DNA of 39,238 nucleotides, taken from assembly GCA_017965445.1 (NCBI GenBank), contig JAGCPZ010000072.1, positions 1-39,238 of the forward strand, read 5' to 3'. The notes beneath the pieces are model-generated. The model did not search any database and had not been told where the DNA came from. It saw nothing but the letters and a program-made list of their open reading frames with translations. This DNA is from Fibrobacter sp. Its GTDB lineage: Bacteria > Fibrobacterota > Fibrobacteria > Fibrobacterales > Fibrobacteraceae. The translations under genes were made by a program, and so were the position numbers. This document shows, in pieces, positions 7,625-17,800 of this stretch. Numbering within the stretch: the first letter of the stretch is position 1; the number at the start of each line of letters is the position of its first letter.

Positions 7625-8725
7625 CTATTCGTCGAAATCGGCGAGTTCTTCTTCCGCTTCCTTCAACGCTGCTGCGTCTGGCCCTTCGATATCGTCATCA
7701 TCGACTTCATCCAAGGAGTCTCCGCCCATGGCGCCCAACTGGTATTCCACCTTGCGGGCTTCCTTAGACTGGCCCAAGTGCAAAATAGCGGCGCATTCTT
7801 CGCAGTAACCGAGATGCTTATCGACCCAGAATTCCGGAGAAACCAGATTCTTGTTGCAGCGCGTGCAAATCTGCGTTGCCGCTTCACGGGTGAACGCAGC
7901 ATTCTGTTCTTCCAGTTCCTTCAAGATGCGTTCCGTCAGTTCTTCCTGCGTTTCTTCGGCAAGCGAAATCTTGTGACGGATAGCAGAAGTCGGCTTCTTT
8001 TCGAGGCTCTTCATTTCTGAAGTCACCTTCTTTTTGTTGGCACGTTCTTCCTGTTCATCGATTTCGAGGAACATAATGAACTTGCAAGGCTTTTTACCAC
8101 CTTCTAGCAAAACGGCATAAGGGTATTCGACCTTTGTCGAAGCCTTCTTCGTTTCATGTTTTTCAGCAGCTTCTGTAGCGTTCTTAGAAGGTTTCTTTCC
8201 CGGTTCCTTCTCTGCCTTTTTCTCAGCATTCAGTTCTGCGGTGTTTTTCGACTCAACGGGAGCCTTGGCTTTCTTTGCAGCAGGAGCCTCGACTGCCGGT
8301 TCAACTTTCTTTGCCACAGCAGGTTTCTTGGAAGATTCCACAGGAGCGAGTTTCGCAGCGGGTTTCTTCGCAGGCGCGACATTTTTCGGTGCAGGAGCGG
8401 CCTTCACCGCTTTCGCGGGAGCCTTCTTCGCAGGGACATCTTTTTTGGGGGCTGGCTTCTTTGCCGGTGCAGCCTTTGCAGGTGCCTTTGCCGGAGCGAC
8501 AGCTTTCTTCGCAGGAGCTGGCTTAGCAGCGGGCTTCTTTGCCGGAGCGGCCTTCTTCTTTGCCGGAGCGGCAGCCTTTTTCACTGGAGCAGGCTTAGCA
8601 GCAGGCTTCTTGGCTGGAGCAGCCTTAGCGGACTTAGCCTTTTCAGGAGCCTTCTTCGGAGCAGACTTTTTTTCAGAAGCACTCGCCTTTGCAGGCGCTT
8701 TAGATGTCGCTTTTTTGGAACTCAT
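7625..8725 (-). CDS. Histone H1-like Lys/Ala/Pro-rich protein with C-terminal C4 zinc finger
   Basis: This 366-residue protein has two parts. Residues 1 to about 185 are low complexity, made of Lys, Ala and Pro repeats such as APAKKPAAKPAPAKK, like the tail of eukaryotic H1 and bacterial H1-like proteins that bind DNA by charge. The C-terminal part has a predicted helix (ELTERILKELEEQNAAF) and then ICTRCNKN and GYCEECAA near residues 284-308, a CxxC-CxxC zinc finger like that of the DksA/TraR family. The end is strongly acidic (DEVDDDDIEGPDAA). A nucleoid or transcription-associated role is an inference. It starts two bases past the stop of the cyclophilin gene with an AAAAGAAG ribosome site, so the two are translationally coupled. 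Confidence 0.8.
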   Translation of the reverse strand: MSSKKATSKAPAKASASEKKSAPKKAPEKAKSAKAAPAKKPAAKPAPVKKAAAPAKKKAAPAKKPAAKPAPAKKAVAPAKAPAKAAPAKKPAPKKDVPAKKAPAKAVKAAPAPKNVAPAKKPAAKLAPVESSKKPAVAKKVEPAVEAPAAKKAKAPVESKNTAELNAEKKAEKEPGKKPSKNATEAAEKHETKKASTKVEYPYAVLLEGGKKPCKFIMFLEIDEQEERANKKKVTSEMKSLEKKPTSAIRHKISLAEETQEELTERILKELEEQNAAFTREAATQICTRCNKNLVSPEFWVDKHLGYCEECAAILHLGQSKEARKVEYQLGAMGGDSLDEVDDDDIEGPDAAALKEAEEELADFDE

Positions 8726-8727
8726 AT

Positions 8728-9255
8728 TTACTTCTTTTCCACAATTGTAATGTTTAAAATCGGATCGTTCATGTCAATACGGCAGACAGCATCGTGTCCT
8801 TCGATAACCTTGCCGAAAACGGTATGATGGCCGTCCAGATGCGGTTGCGGGAGATGCGTGATAAAGAACTGCGAACCACCAGTGTTCGGGCCTTTATTTG
8901 CCATAGAAATCACACCCGTCTCATGCTTGAGGTCATTTTTTTCGTCATCAATCGTATAACCGGGACCGCCCGTTCCATCACCATTCGGGTCGCCGCCTTG
9001 AATCATAAAGCCTGGAATGACGCGATGGAAAAGCAGGCCGTTATAAAAGCCCTTGTTTGCGAGATCCACAAAGTTCGCAACGGTATTCGGGGCCGCTTTG
9101 AAGTTCAAATCGACAACAATTTTCCCTTCGTGAGTTGTTATCTCAGCAAGAATCTGAGAAATACCCGTGTAATCCTTGTTAAAGACTTTTCCTTGAGCAA
9201 AGGCACTTACGGCAAGGCTCAGGAGAGATGCGCAAATAATGATTTTTTTGAACAA
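8728..9255 (-). CDS. Periplasmic cyclophilin-type peptidyl-prolyl cis-trans isomerase
   Basis: This 175-residue enzyme isomerises X-Pro peptide bonds. Residues 1-20 ([20 protein letters not shown]) form a signal peptide, so the protein acts outside the cytoplasm, probably in periplasmic folding. The cyclophilin core shows [14 protein letters not shown] (catalytic Arg), [17 protein letters not shown] and [13 protein letters not shown]. The position of the Trp that binds cyclosporin in CypA is His here, as in many bacterial cyclophilins. It is the first gene of a two-gene operon with the H1-like protein, which is odd given the different compartments. The promoter candidate is at 9271-9301. Confidence 0.93.
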   Translation of the reverse strand: MFKKIIICASLLSLAVSAFAQGKVFNKDYTGISQILAEITTHEGKIVVDLNFKAAPNTVANFVDLANKGFYNGLLFHRVIPGFMIQGGDPNGDGTGGPGYTIDDEKNDLKHETGVISMANKGPNTGGSQFFITHLPQPHLDGHHTVFGKVIEGHDAVCRIDMNDPILNITIVEKK

Positions 9256-9270
9256 GACTTAACTTCCGTA

Positions 9271-9301
9271 GTTATATCGTTCTTTAGATTCCAATTGTCA
9301 A
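9271..9301 (-). promoter_or_regulatory. Promoter candidate of the cyclophilin operon
   Basis: On the minus strand TTGACA (9301-9296) is followed after 17 bases by GATATA (9278-9273), or after 19 by TATAAC. Confidence 0.45.
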
Positions 9302-9364
9302 ACAAGAATATAGTTTTTTTTTGAAGGGTTCACAACAGACCTCAAAAAACAAGTACAAGATTTC

Positions 9365-9370
9365 TATATT
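9365..9370 (+). promoter_or_regulatory. -10 candidate of lepA
   Basis: TATATT lies 27 bases before the lepA start. No good -35 is visible 17 bases upstream, so this rests on the -10 alone. Confidence 0.4.
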
Positions 9371-9397
9371 TGTGCAAAAACTTCTGAACTTTTCAAT

Positions 9398-11218
9398 ATG
9401 CCGCAAAACAACAATATCCGTAATTTCAGCATTATCGCACACATTGACCACGGCAAATCCACTTTAGCCGACAGAATGATTGAACTGACCAAGACGGTCG
9501 CGAAAAACGAAATGACGAACCAGCTCCTGGACGACATGGACCTGGAACGCGAACGCGGCATTACCATCAAGGCTCACGCCATCCGCATGGTCTATGAAAA
9601 GGACGGCGAAGAATACATTTTGAACATGATCGACACACCGGGGCATGTCGATTTCACCTATGAAGTCAGCCGTTCGTTGGCCGCATGCGAAGGAGCCATC
9701 CTCGTCGTGGATGCAAGCCAGGGCATCGAGGCCCAAACGCTTTCGAACCTCTATCTCGCTATCGAAAACGACCTCACGATTATCCCCGTTTTAAACAAAG
9801 TTGATTTACCAGGCGCACAGCCCGACCACGTAGCACAACTCGTCGGCGACTTGCTCGGCTACGACCCCGACCAGATTCCACGTATTTCCGCAAAGACAGG
9901 CCTCAACGTAGAGCAGGTGCTCGACAAGATTGTCGATGAAATCCCGGCACCCAAGGGCGATTCCGGCAAGCCGCTCAAGGCCCTCATCTTCGACTCCGTC
10001 TATGATTCTTACCGCGGCGTCATCAACTACATCCGCATCGTCGAAGGCTCCCTCAAGGCGGGCATGAAAATCCGCATGATGAAGACCGGTGGCGAATACG
10101 TCGTCACCGAAGTCGGCACATTTAGCATGCGCCGCGACCCGCGACCGGAACTCTCCGAAGGCATGGTCGGCTACGTACTCGCGAACGTAAAAACAATCAG
10201 CGACGTGAAAATCGGCGACACCCTCACCGACGCCGCGAACCCCGCCGAAGAACCGCTCCCGGGCTACAAGGACGTGCTCCCGATGATCTATTCGGGAATC
10301 TACCCCATCGACCCCGAAGACTACAAGGACCTTCGCGAAGCGCTCGAAAAACTCCGTCTGAACGACTCCGCCCTCAGCTGGGAACCAGAAACCTCCGAAG
10401 CGCTCGGATTCGGCTTCCGCACGGGCTTCCTCGGACTTTTGCACATGGAAATCGTGCAAGAACGTTTGGACCGCGAATTCAACGTCGATATCATCACCAC
10501 TGTGCCGAACGTGGAATACCATGTATATATGAGCGACGGCTCCATGGTAAAAATCGAAAGCCCCTCCAAGCTCCCCGATGCCAGTCGCTACGACTACATC
10601 GAAGAACCCTACGTGAAGGCTCAAATCTTTACGCCCAAGGAATACGTCGGCGCCATGATGACGCTCTGCGAAGAAAAACGCGGCACGTTCGAGACCATGG
10701 AATACATCGACGAAACGAAGGTCATTCTCAAGTATGATTTACCGCTTGCCGAAATCATGTTCGACTTCTACGACCGCCTTAAATCCTTGAGCCGCGGCTA
10801 CGCAGGCCTCGACTACACACCAAGCGAATACAGGCGCAACAACCTCGTCAAGCTCGACATCCTCTTGAACGGTGACCCGGTCGATGCATTCTCCGTGATT
10901 ATCCACCGCGACAAGGCGAACACCTACGCGAACGCCATCTGCGTCAAGCTCAAAGACCTCATTCCACGCCAGCAGTTCGACGTCGCCATCCAGGGCGCCA
11001 TCGGCGGGAAGATTATCAGCCGCTCCACCGTGAAAGCCGTGCGCAAGGACGTGCTTGCCAAGTGCTACGGCGGCGACATTACCCGCAAGCGCAAGCTCCT
11101 CGAAAAGCAGAAGGAAGGCAAGAAGCGCATGAAGAGCATCGGTTCCGTGGAAGTGCCGCAGAAGGCATTCCTCGCAGTACTCTCTCTCAGCGACGATTCC
11201 AACAACAACGGCGACTAA
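9398..11218 (+). CDS. lepA: Elongation factor 4 (LepA)
   Basis: This 606-residue translational GTPase acts on the ribosome, where LepA is linked to back-translocation and to translation under stress. The G motifs are clear: G1 AHIDHGKST (residues 14-22), switch I with ERGITIKA (about 51-58), G3 DTPGHVDF (about 78-85) and G4 NKVDLP (about 132-137). The family-specific C-terminal domain is present, with [20 protein letters not shown] near the end. Length is standard. The gene is GC-rich, like its neighbours and unlike the island at 12751. The signal peptidase gene follows after 22 bases, the same lepA-lepB order as in Escherichia coli. Confidence 0.98.
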   Translation: MPQNNNIRNFSIIAHIDHGKSTLADRMIELTKTVAKNEMTNQLLDDMDLERERGITIKAHAIRMVYEKDGEEYILNMIDTPGHVDFTYEVSRSLAACEGAILVVDASQGIEAQTLSNLYLAIENDLTIIPVLNKVDLPGAQPDHVAQLVGDLLGYDPDQIPRISAKTGLNVEQVLDKIVDEIPAPKGDSGKPLKALIFDSVYDSYRGVINYIRIVEGSLKAGMKIRMMKTGGEYVVTEVGTFSMRRDPRPELSEGMVGYVLANVKTISDVKIGDTLTDAANPAEEPLPGYKDVLPMIYSGIYPIDPEDYKDLREALEKLRLNDSALSWEPETSEALGFGFRTGFLGLLHMEIVQERLDREFNVDIITTVPNVEYHVYMSDGSMVKIESPSKLPDASRYDYIEEPYVKAQIFTPKEYVGAMMTLCEEKRGTFETMEYIDETKVILKYDLPLAEIMFDFYDRLKSLSRGYAGLDYTPSEYRRNNLVKLDILLNGDPVDAFSVIIHRDKANTYANAICVKLKDLIPRQQFDVAIQGAIGGKIISRSTVKAVRKDVLAKCYGGDITRKRKLLEKQKEGKKRMKSIGSVEVPQKAFLAVLSLSDDSNNNGD

Positions 11219-11240
11219 GTACATTTAATTTGTAGGGAAC

Positions 11241-12155
11241 ATGTCCGCACTCGATCGAAAAGTCAAGTCACTACAACGGCGCCATTCCAGGGCGTACGTG
11301 TTCTTTCTTGTGCTTATCCTCGGTTTAGTTCTCGCCGTAATGATTGGCGTACGGCATTACGTCTTGGAACCCGTCCGCATGCAAGACAACTCGCTGTACC
11401 CCAAATTCGCAAAGAACAGCGTACTGTGGATATGCAAGCTCCCCCGCTGCACCGAAAACATTCAAGACGGAGACTTTGTCTGGGGCATCATGCGGAACCA
11501 GGACAACATGGTCCGCAAAGTCCTCGGCATTCCTGGAGATTCCATCACAATCACAAACAACGGCAAAGTCTATACCCCGCACCGCAACTTCAAATGGAAA
11601 GGCGAAGACGCATTTATCGAAACGCGCAGCATCTACGTTCCACGCAAAGGCGACACGCTATTTTTTGACAAGCTAAACGATGTAGAACAAGACAATCTTA
11701 TTTCGCTCATGCACGAACAGAACGAAAAATTCTACATCAAGTCGAGCCTTTGGCAAGGCAATCGCGAAATGCAACTAGAACGCATCGGCTCCACAAAACT
11801 CGGAAACCGCCACGTCAGCCTGCAAGAAATCGACTACATGCCCTGGCAAGACCGCTACCTCGTAGAACTCCAGATTTTCCAAGCGGAACCCGGCAACGCC
11901 CCCATCCACATCAAGCGCGAGATTTTTAACGCCAAGGATTCCTCGAAGATATCGTTTTACGTTGTTCCCGAAGACTGTTATTACCTTGTCTGCGAAAAAG
12001 CAAGCCGCTGCGCAGATTCCCGCGAAGTCGGCTACTTCACAAAGAACCGCCTGCTGGGCCGCGCCAACAAGACCGCAAACAGATTGCAAAAAAAGTTCGA
12101 CCGCCAAGTATCACGCGCACAAAGGTTCGTGAAAATGGTCTTGAAAGGGAAATAA
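11241..12155 (+). CDS. lepB: Signal peptidase I-like protein, divergent active site
   Basis: This 304-residue member of the S26 family has an N-terminal membrane anchor (about 20-42, VFFLVLILGLVLAVMIGV). Type I signal peptidases cut leader peptides with a Ser/Lys dyad. The Ser box is QDNSLYP (S-x-x-P spacing kept). The Lys box reads MVRKVLGIPGD: where canonical enzymes have Lys four residues before the Gly, this one has Arg, with Lys one position later. The last box keeps ADSRE and LLGRA, but the canonical GDNRDNS is replaced by CEKASRC. A family insert of about 100 residues separates the boxes. It follows lepA after 22 bases with an AGGGA ribosome site. It may be a specialised or catalytically impaired paralogue, with a canonical enzyme elsewhere. 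Confidence 0.85.
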   Translation: MSALDRKVKSLQRRHSRAYVFFLVLILGLVLAVMIGVRHYVLEPVRMQDNSLYPKFAKNSVLWICKLPRCTENIQDGDFVWGIMRNQDNMVRKVLGIPGDSITITNNGKVYTPHRNFKWKGEDAFIETRSIYVPRKGDTLFFDKLNDVEQDNLISLMHEQNEKFYIKSSLWQGNREMQLERIGSTKLGNRHVSLQEIDYMPWQDRYLVELQIFQAEPGNAPIHIKREIFNAKDSSKISFYVVPEDCYYLVCEKASRCADSREVGYFTKNRLLGRANKTANRLQKKFDRQVSRAQRFVKMVLKGK

Positions 12156-12156
12156 A

Positions 12157-12184
12157 AAAAGAAGCACCCAAAGATGCTTCTTTT
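12157..12184. terminator. Terminator of lepA-lepB, usable from both sides
   Basis: AAAGAAGCA pairs with TGCTTCTTT around CCCAAAGA. On the plus strand it follows the lepB stop by a few bases. On the minus strand it is followed by seven T, so it could also end a minus-strand transcript from 12592. Confidence 0.8.
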
Positions 12185-12189
12185 AAACT

Positions 12190-12592
12190 TTAGGTTAAAC
12201 CCTGCTATGGAAAAACCTCCGAAGGAGATTCTTTCATGGCGGGGTTTGAACATAAGAAGAATTCTACAGACAAAAACACCTATTCAATGCACTGTCCTGA
12301 ACACTTCAAATGAACCATTTGGCAATGGTTCAACCGCATCCCCGCGACCCTTCATCCGCATTATGAATTATTGCAAACGACACAGCCAAAACTAATTGGA
12401 GCCTGCATTTCGTCAACAACACGGGAGCTCTACCTTTTGAGCTTACATGTGCGTAAAAGATCCTGCCAGATCCGCCACGAATATTTCATCGCAGCCAACG
12501 CCCTTATGTGATGAACAACACCTTAGGTTATGGCCTTTCATCCAACGTTCGCTTAGCTGCGTACTATCGAACCCCTTGGCTTTTATTCAACA
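12190..12592 (-). ncRNA. Candidate structured RNA of about 400 nt, identity unknown
   Basis: This gap between convergent genes has no convincing ORF but much pairing: a long hairpin at 12194-12247 around CTCC-GAA-GGAG, TGAACCATT/AATGGTTCA at 12310-12331, CGCAGC (12490-12495) with GCTGCG (12556-12561), and a closing GGGGTTTGA/TCGAACCCC pair joining 12241 and 12575. A good minus-strand promoter stands just upstream (12598-12626) and the 12157-12184 hairpin with a T tail lies downstream, so I assign minus. Against this, several imperfect pairs are G-U if the RNA is plus and A-C if minus, so the strand is uncertain. I found no tmRNA tag or RNase P core motif. Confidence 0.35.
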
Positions 12593-12597
12593 GTGAT

Positions 12598-12626
12598 AAT
12601 ATAATATTATTTTTTTATTCAGTCAA
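12598..12626 (-). promoter_or_regulatory. Minus-strand promoter candidate in the convergent gap
   Basis: On the minus strand TTGACT (12626-12621) and TATATT (12603-12598) are exactly 17 bases apart. No minus-strand ORF follows before the lepB terminator, which suggests a non-coding transcript. The region is AT-rich, so chance cannot be excluded. Confidence 0.5.
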
Positions 12627-12650
12627 GGGGAATAACGTAAATTAAATTTA

Positions 12651-12686
12651 TACAAAAAAAAGGCTCTCAAACAAGAGACGCCTTTT
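12651..12686 (-). terminator. Terminator of the giant-protein operon
   Basis: AAAAGGC-TCTC pairs with GAGA-C-GCCTTTT. Read on the minus strand it ends in a run of eight T. It lies 65 bases past the stop of the last large gene. Confidence 0.8.
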
Positions 12687-12750
12687 CATATTAAGAACCA
12701 ACAAACTACTTCATTTATCTTGCCAATAGAAATCGTTATAGGACAGGATA

Positions 12751-14808
12751 TCATTCTTCCGCAGATTGCGGGTTTATTTTTATAGCCTTACCAGTAGCCT
12801 TGCTTATTAACTCGTCAAACATCAAGCCACTATTAGCTTGGTATTCACTAATAGTTTGCTTATTGCCAATCCAGTTAAAGCTTTTGCCAAAGAACCATCT
12901 AGTACGTTGAGCGGTCTTAGTAATTTTAGTACCATAACCAAGAACTTCTTCTTCATTCACATACATTGCTTGAACAAGGTTATTTTTATCTTTCTTATAG
13001 CCCAAAAGTTCTGTAGATGGAGCTGCAGCCTGATACATGCCACTATAATATATTGGCATTCTGCCACGGCGTAATGCAATATTTCGACAATTTCCTTTAA
13101 CTTGTTCTGGAATAAACGGAATCCAATTAATAGGCACTCGATTTTGGATTAACAACGAATAATCAGTTGTTTTTTCCTCATCAGAATTGTTTGGTTTTTC
13201 CGTCGTTTGCAAATTTGCATCATCAACCAAGCCAAGGACTTTATCCGAAAGCGTCCTACCATCCATGGTACCGCCACATCGATTATTAATCGTCGTTTCT
13301 ACGCCCCACACCATGTTCGCCATTTCATCTCTCAAGAACTGTACTTCTTCAATAGGTTTACTTTCTTCACAACGCAACACTGTTGGCGGGAACAACAAAC
13401 CATCGGCAGTCGAAAAATTTCTATTCTTATAAGCATATTCATAACATGATCCAAATAAGTTCCAACGATCGGTATAGATATCGCTGCTCTCATTTCCATC
13501 AAATTTTTGTGCATTTTGGTCAATATAAAAACGATCACCGAATGAATCTTTGACTACAATTCCAGAAACGTCCAAAATCGTACCCGTTTCTGTTTCAAGA
13601 GGCATAATCATCCAATCATTACTGAACATAGTCACATACTGCATAATTGCAGCCGCGGCAATACAATTGAAATCGTTATCACAATTACCCATATTGACGG
13701 AACGATCCTCAAATTCCCACAAACGCGATGCCGGAGCACCCGGTATTTTTGCCGGCGAAGGAATGTACGAAAGCATATTCGGCGAATCAACCTTTGTAAG
13801 CGTTCCGCCAATAGAAGCATCAAAGGAATACCAAGAAAGTTTACCTGTATCATAGTCTTCAGCCGTATAGGCTTTCGAGCCTTGTTTAATCGTTACTTCA
13901 TACCCTAATTTTTCGTTACTCCAATAATCCGTACTACTATCACACGGCAAAAATTTATTTTTAAACCACGGAATATACTTTTTTAGACCTTCCCTAATAT
14001 TAGTCCGAACTGTTTTTTTTAACTTATATGAAGTATTTAAAAAATCATCGATTTCTGATTCGCTTAATTTACTGAAAAATTCATAGACCTTATACCCATC
14101 AAAAGAACGTCTCGCATAGAAACGATAAAAATTTTTAAGATCCGAATTCATCTCTAATTTTAAAGAATTCAAATCATCTTTTTTTGCATTTTCTACTTCA
14201 TTTTCAATCTTATAATCTTTATAAAGAAATGAAAAAGATTCCTTTGCAATACCCAATCCAAGAAATATTTTCTTCAAATACATCGCAGATTCTACACGAA
14301 CGTACGGCGTAATATCAAAATTTTGCTTTTCAACTTCATATTCCATGGGTTCATCCGTGGAATATGAATCTAGAACTTTACCACCTTTAGGGCTTTGAAT
14401 ATTATCAATCTTACGTCTTTCGGTTTTTATCTTGACAAGAACAGGCGTTCCGCAATCAACAGCTTTAAAGCGTCCAAATTGCCATTGACGGCTCAGCATC
14501 CAAAGCGGGTCATAGATTTCAAAAGAAAGAGCCTTTTGATAATCACTACTTCTTGTTCTAGGTTCTAGTCTTGTATAAACATTTGACGTCAAATATTTTT
14601 CTTTTAAAGAAATCTTCTCATCTAATGAAGTTTTCATCTCCTTCATCTTTAAATTTTTTTCATTTAATGATAATTTTTCGTCTATCATTAATGTTGAAAT
14701 TTCATTTTCTAATATTGAAATTTCACTTTCCAATGATGAAATATTTTTTTGTAACAATGAAATAGGTTTATCAAAAGCAGACAAAGTCCATGGAGATTTA
14801 TTTATCAT
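12751..14808 (-). CDS. Conserved protein of unknown function, DPLW/RQWQFG family (fourth gene of the island)
   Basis: The product has 685 residues. Residues about 17-73 are a predicted coiled coil rich in Glu, Lys, Leu and Ile. Then comes the family core: YTRLEPRTR (about 78-86) and YDPLWMLSRQWQFGRF (about 99-114). From memory these phrases recur near the N-terminus of hypothetical proteins in many bacteria; the coiled coil looks like an added N-terminal extension here. The rest is mixed alpha/beta, with GRMPIYYSGMYQAAAPS near 605. I chose the ATG at 14808, which has AGAGGG six bases upstream; a TTG at 14823 is also in frame. It follows the 1860-residue gene by 17 bases and ends the operon. 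Function unknown; no catalytic motif seen. Confidence 0.85.
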   Translation of the reverse strand: MINKSPWTLSAFDKPISLLQKNISSLESEISILENEISTLMIDEKLSLNEKNLKMKEMKTSLDEKISLKEKYLTSNVYTRLEPRTRSSDYQKALSFEIYDPLWMLSRQWQFGRFKAVDCGTPVLVKIKTERRKIDNIQSPKGGKVLDSYSTDEPMEYEVEKQNFDITPYVRVESAMYLKKIFLGLGIAKESFSFLYKDYKIENEVENAKKDDLNSLKLEMNSDLKNFYRFYARRSFDGYKVYEFFSKLSESEIDDFLNTSYKLKKTVRTNIREGLKKYIPWFKNKFLPCDSSTDYWSNEKLGYEVTIKQGSKAYTAEDYDTGKLSWYSFDASIGGTLTKVDSPNMLSYIPSPAKIPGAPASRLWEFEDRSVNMGNCDNDFNCIAAAAIMQYVTMFSNDWMIMPLETETGTILDVSGIVVKDSFGDRFYIDQNAQKFDGNESSDIYTDRWNLFGSCYEYAYKNRNFSTADGLLFPPTVLRCEESKPIEEVQFLRDEMANMVWGVETTINNRCGGTMDGRTLSDKVLGLVDDANLQTTEKPNNSDEEKTTDYSLLIQNRVPINWIPFIPEQVKGNCRNIALRRGRMPIYYSGMYQAAAPSTELLGYKKDKNNLVQAMYVNEEEVLGYGTKITKTAQRTRWFFGKSFNWIGNKQTISEYQANSGLMFDELISKATGKAIKINPQSAEE

Positions 14809-14825
14809 AATTAACCCTCTCAATA

Positions 14826-17800
14826 TTAGCGACTTTCAAAAGATTTATTCATATTTATTTTAGGAGTCAACGGGAATATTTTAGATAACTCCGGATCTTC
14901 ATAGATATAATCAGGCTCAAGAGCTCTGTTCATCATCATGAATCTCGTCGTTCTTATAACTTGTACAAACGTTTTCATATCCCAGAAACCATCCCCGACA
15001 TTTCTCAAAATAGGAAGTTCAGGATGCCAAGCAATCAAAATTGACTGCGGAGCTTCATTATCCGGCCAGTCATTATGGAACGCAATACCAGCATCATGCT
15101 TCTTATACGGGATATATTCAATCCAAGAATCGAAAACAAATCCAGACAATCCGCCCGAAGATTCAGACTTGTATGCAGAACAATTGTACAGAACTAGAGA
15201 ATCCGCATCTCGCAATTCAGATTCATAATTCACAGCAACACCAAGCCATTTTTTATATGCATAATCGACACAAGATGCATCCTGCCCATCAGGTATTGAC
15301 GTCTGAAGAATTGCAACCTTATTCATTTCATGATCCAAAGCCAACTGGGTCATGCAAAGTTGTTGCATTTGTTTCATTCCCTCGCGAACTTCAGAAACTT
15401 CGTCTTGCCACTGATCAAAGTTCTCTACCGTAAGATTTGTGTATTGCTTATTACGGTCCCCATCAAATGAGTGATCCAATGAATTTTGGAATTTTCCCTT
15501 AACAGGCTCCGTTCTAAACTTATAGCAAACCTTGAAATTTTTCAATGTAATGGCCTGCAAGGCAGAAACATAGCTTTCTACAGATTTACAAGAATCTACT
15601 ATATTCTGAGCGTCCTCCATTCTATTTTTCAACGAATCCAAGGCATTTTCAACAGAGTGGAATAACTCACGTTGAACATTACAAATTCTATCATATTCAA
15701 GAGGCTCTAAAGTTTGAGTTCTATTTTCAAGGAACGCCGAGGTATCGTACTTGTTCAAGCTATTTATCAAGCCCGATTCAAAACAATTGCAGAGTAATGT
15801 ATAGGCTTGAGCCACAAGAAAATCGTCAATAGCCTTATTACCTTTCGTACATTCCAGCCACCCTTCAATATCATTTTTAAGATACTCAAGATTAGCAAAA
15901 GAAAGAGCCAAACGATGCTTAAGATTTTCAACATCAATTAAGTCTTCGTCAGCCAAGTCCTCACAATCAGAACGGCTCCAATCAGCGGTATTCATTGCGC
16001 GAGCACGGCCAACAAGCCCTCGAATAGCCTCAAGTCGAAGTTTATTGTCTTCGAGACTGATTTGTTTACCACTATATTCGTAACCAACTTCAAGAGCACT
16101 GTCAAAAATTGTGATACTTTCCGTATAACAATTTTCAGAAGTGCAGAATTTCGGCGTTGTACGGAATCTGGCTTCGAGATAGGCATGGAACGTCTTATCA
16201 AAAGCAGAGAGATACAAATACTCTATTCCGCTAACACCCAGATCCTTCAATGAACAAGGAATAATTTCACGAGTTTCACCCTCACCTCTTTGAATAAAGA
16301 TGAGAATATTTTCCATGCTGTCAAATTGCTCTTCAATCCACGCATTCATAGCGGGTTCCGCATAACACATGACTTTATCCGGGCATTCAACAGTTTGAGG
16401 CAACAAGACTCCAGCCTTATGAGTTACAACCACATGCTCACTCGGAATATTCAAAATATTCATATCCGGTAAGTTACCCTCACCCTCTGCAAGAAATTTG
16501 CTTATCGCACGATACGAAGATTTATCTCCCATAATCAAGCGATGTACACCTTCCGAAAGCAAAAGATCATTCAGGGCGTCATAAGAATCCATCAGCTGTT
16601 CTATTATCTTGAAAAGGCAATCTCGTTTGCTTGGAGTCAGGCCATCAAGCTGATTCACCCAAGACAATTTTTCATTATAATGTTCATCCAACCACTTAGA
16701 TACGGAACCGTTCCATCCCCAATCTTCAACAAAAGAATTCAGTAGCGATTCCCCGTTAACGACTTGCATAATGTAGTCATTCGCACGGTCGTCCTCGGCT
16801 TTAATTTGGGTAATCTGCGGAAATAACTGACGTAACGAATAAATCAAGTCATCCATATAAAGGCCATAAACATCAAACGCTTCATGCAAGTAACGTTCAA
16901 AATCGGCCCCAAGAATAATACTCAAAGACATCCCCGACTTAACTCCCTCTACAAGACGCAACGCTTGACGAACTCTTGTAGAAGACAAGTTAACGCAAAT
17001 CTGCAAATTCGTCCCTTTATTCTTTTTCGCCTGAAGATACGAACTTCTAAGAACTGCAGCAGTCAAGGCATGCTGTATTGATGGAGCCGTAATAAAGTGT
17101 GCGGTTCCAGAAGACCTTAAAAGCTGCAAATTCTCTATTTTATCAAGTCCCATCTCCTTTTTAACAGCAGCATTATTACGAATGGTTATCTTAGAATTTT
17201 CCTTTAAATTGAATACCCAGCCATAAGCACCAACATGACCACCATCAAGATACCTTAACTTATAATGGAAACAGTAATCAATTATTCCCAAGAACCAAGC
17301 GTCAATACGATGCGTAAGCAAGTCTAAAAACTCCGTCACGAACAATTCAGCATTTTTATCGTTCGTTTCACCCAAGCCTGCTAAAGCATTCTTAACAGTG
17401 TCTACCATATCTTTAAATGTAGAACTTGAATTTTTAGTATACATGTCACAAATAGGAGCAGACTTGAAATAATCTTTATTCAAAAATTTAAATATAGTTT
17501 CAGTATCTTTATATTCATTATTGTCCTTAGAATTATTAGCCTGCAAATACGACGGATTGAGCACACCGTCAAGAAGAACTCTTTCTGTAAAGTTGATTGA
17601 ATACGGAGTCTGTCCAGCCATCTCTAGATACTTTTTCTGGATATTATCGCCAGTAAGCACTTCAGACCACTTGACATTTTCATTTCGAACTTTATGCCAA
17701 ATATTCGCAAGCTTAATAAGAGTCTTTATAAGATCTAACAAGTTCTTATACATCACGTCATTCTCAGGAACATCCTTTTTAAGAGTTCCAATCGCATTCT

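Noticed and set aside
8156..8827. Plus-strand frames opposite the H1-like gene
   Set aside because: Arg/Leu/Ser- and Ala/Gly/Phe-rich shadows of the Lys/Ala/Pro repeats.
12174..12395. 73-residue open frame after lepB
   Set aside because: Starts inside the terminator hairpin and crosses strongly paired sequence; no family resemblance.
12190..12592. tmRNA or RNase P RNA in the convergent gap
   Set aside because: Size would fit, but there is no tag reading frame ending like ALAA, no GGxUUCGAC start, no GAGGAAAGUC core and no paired acceptor/T arm.
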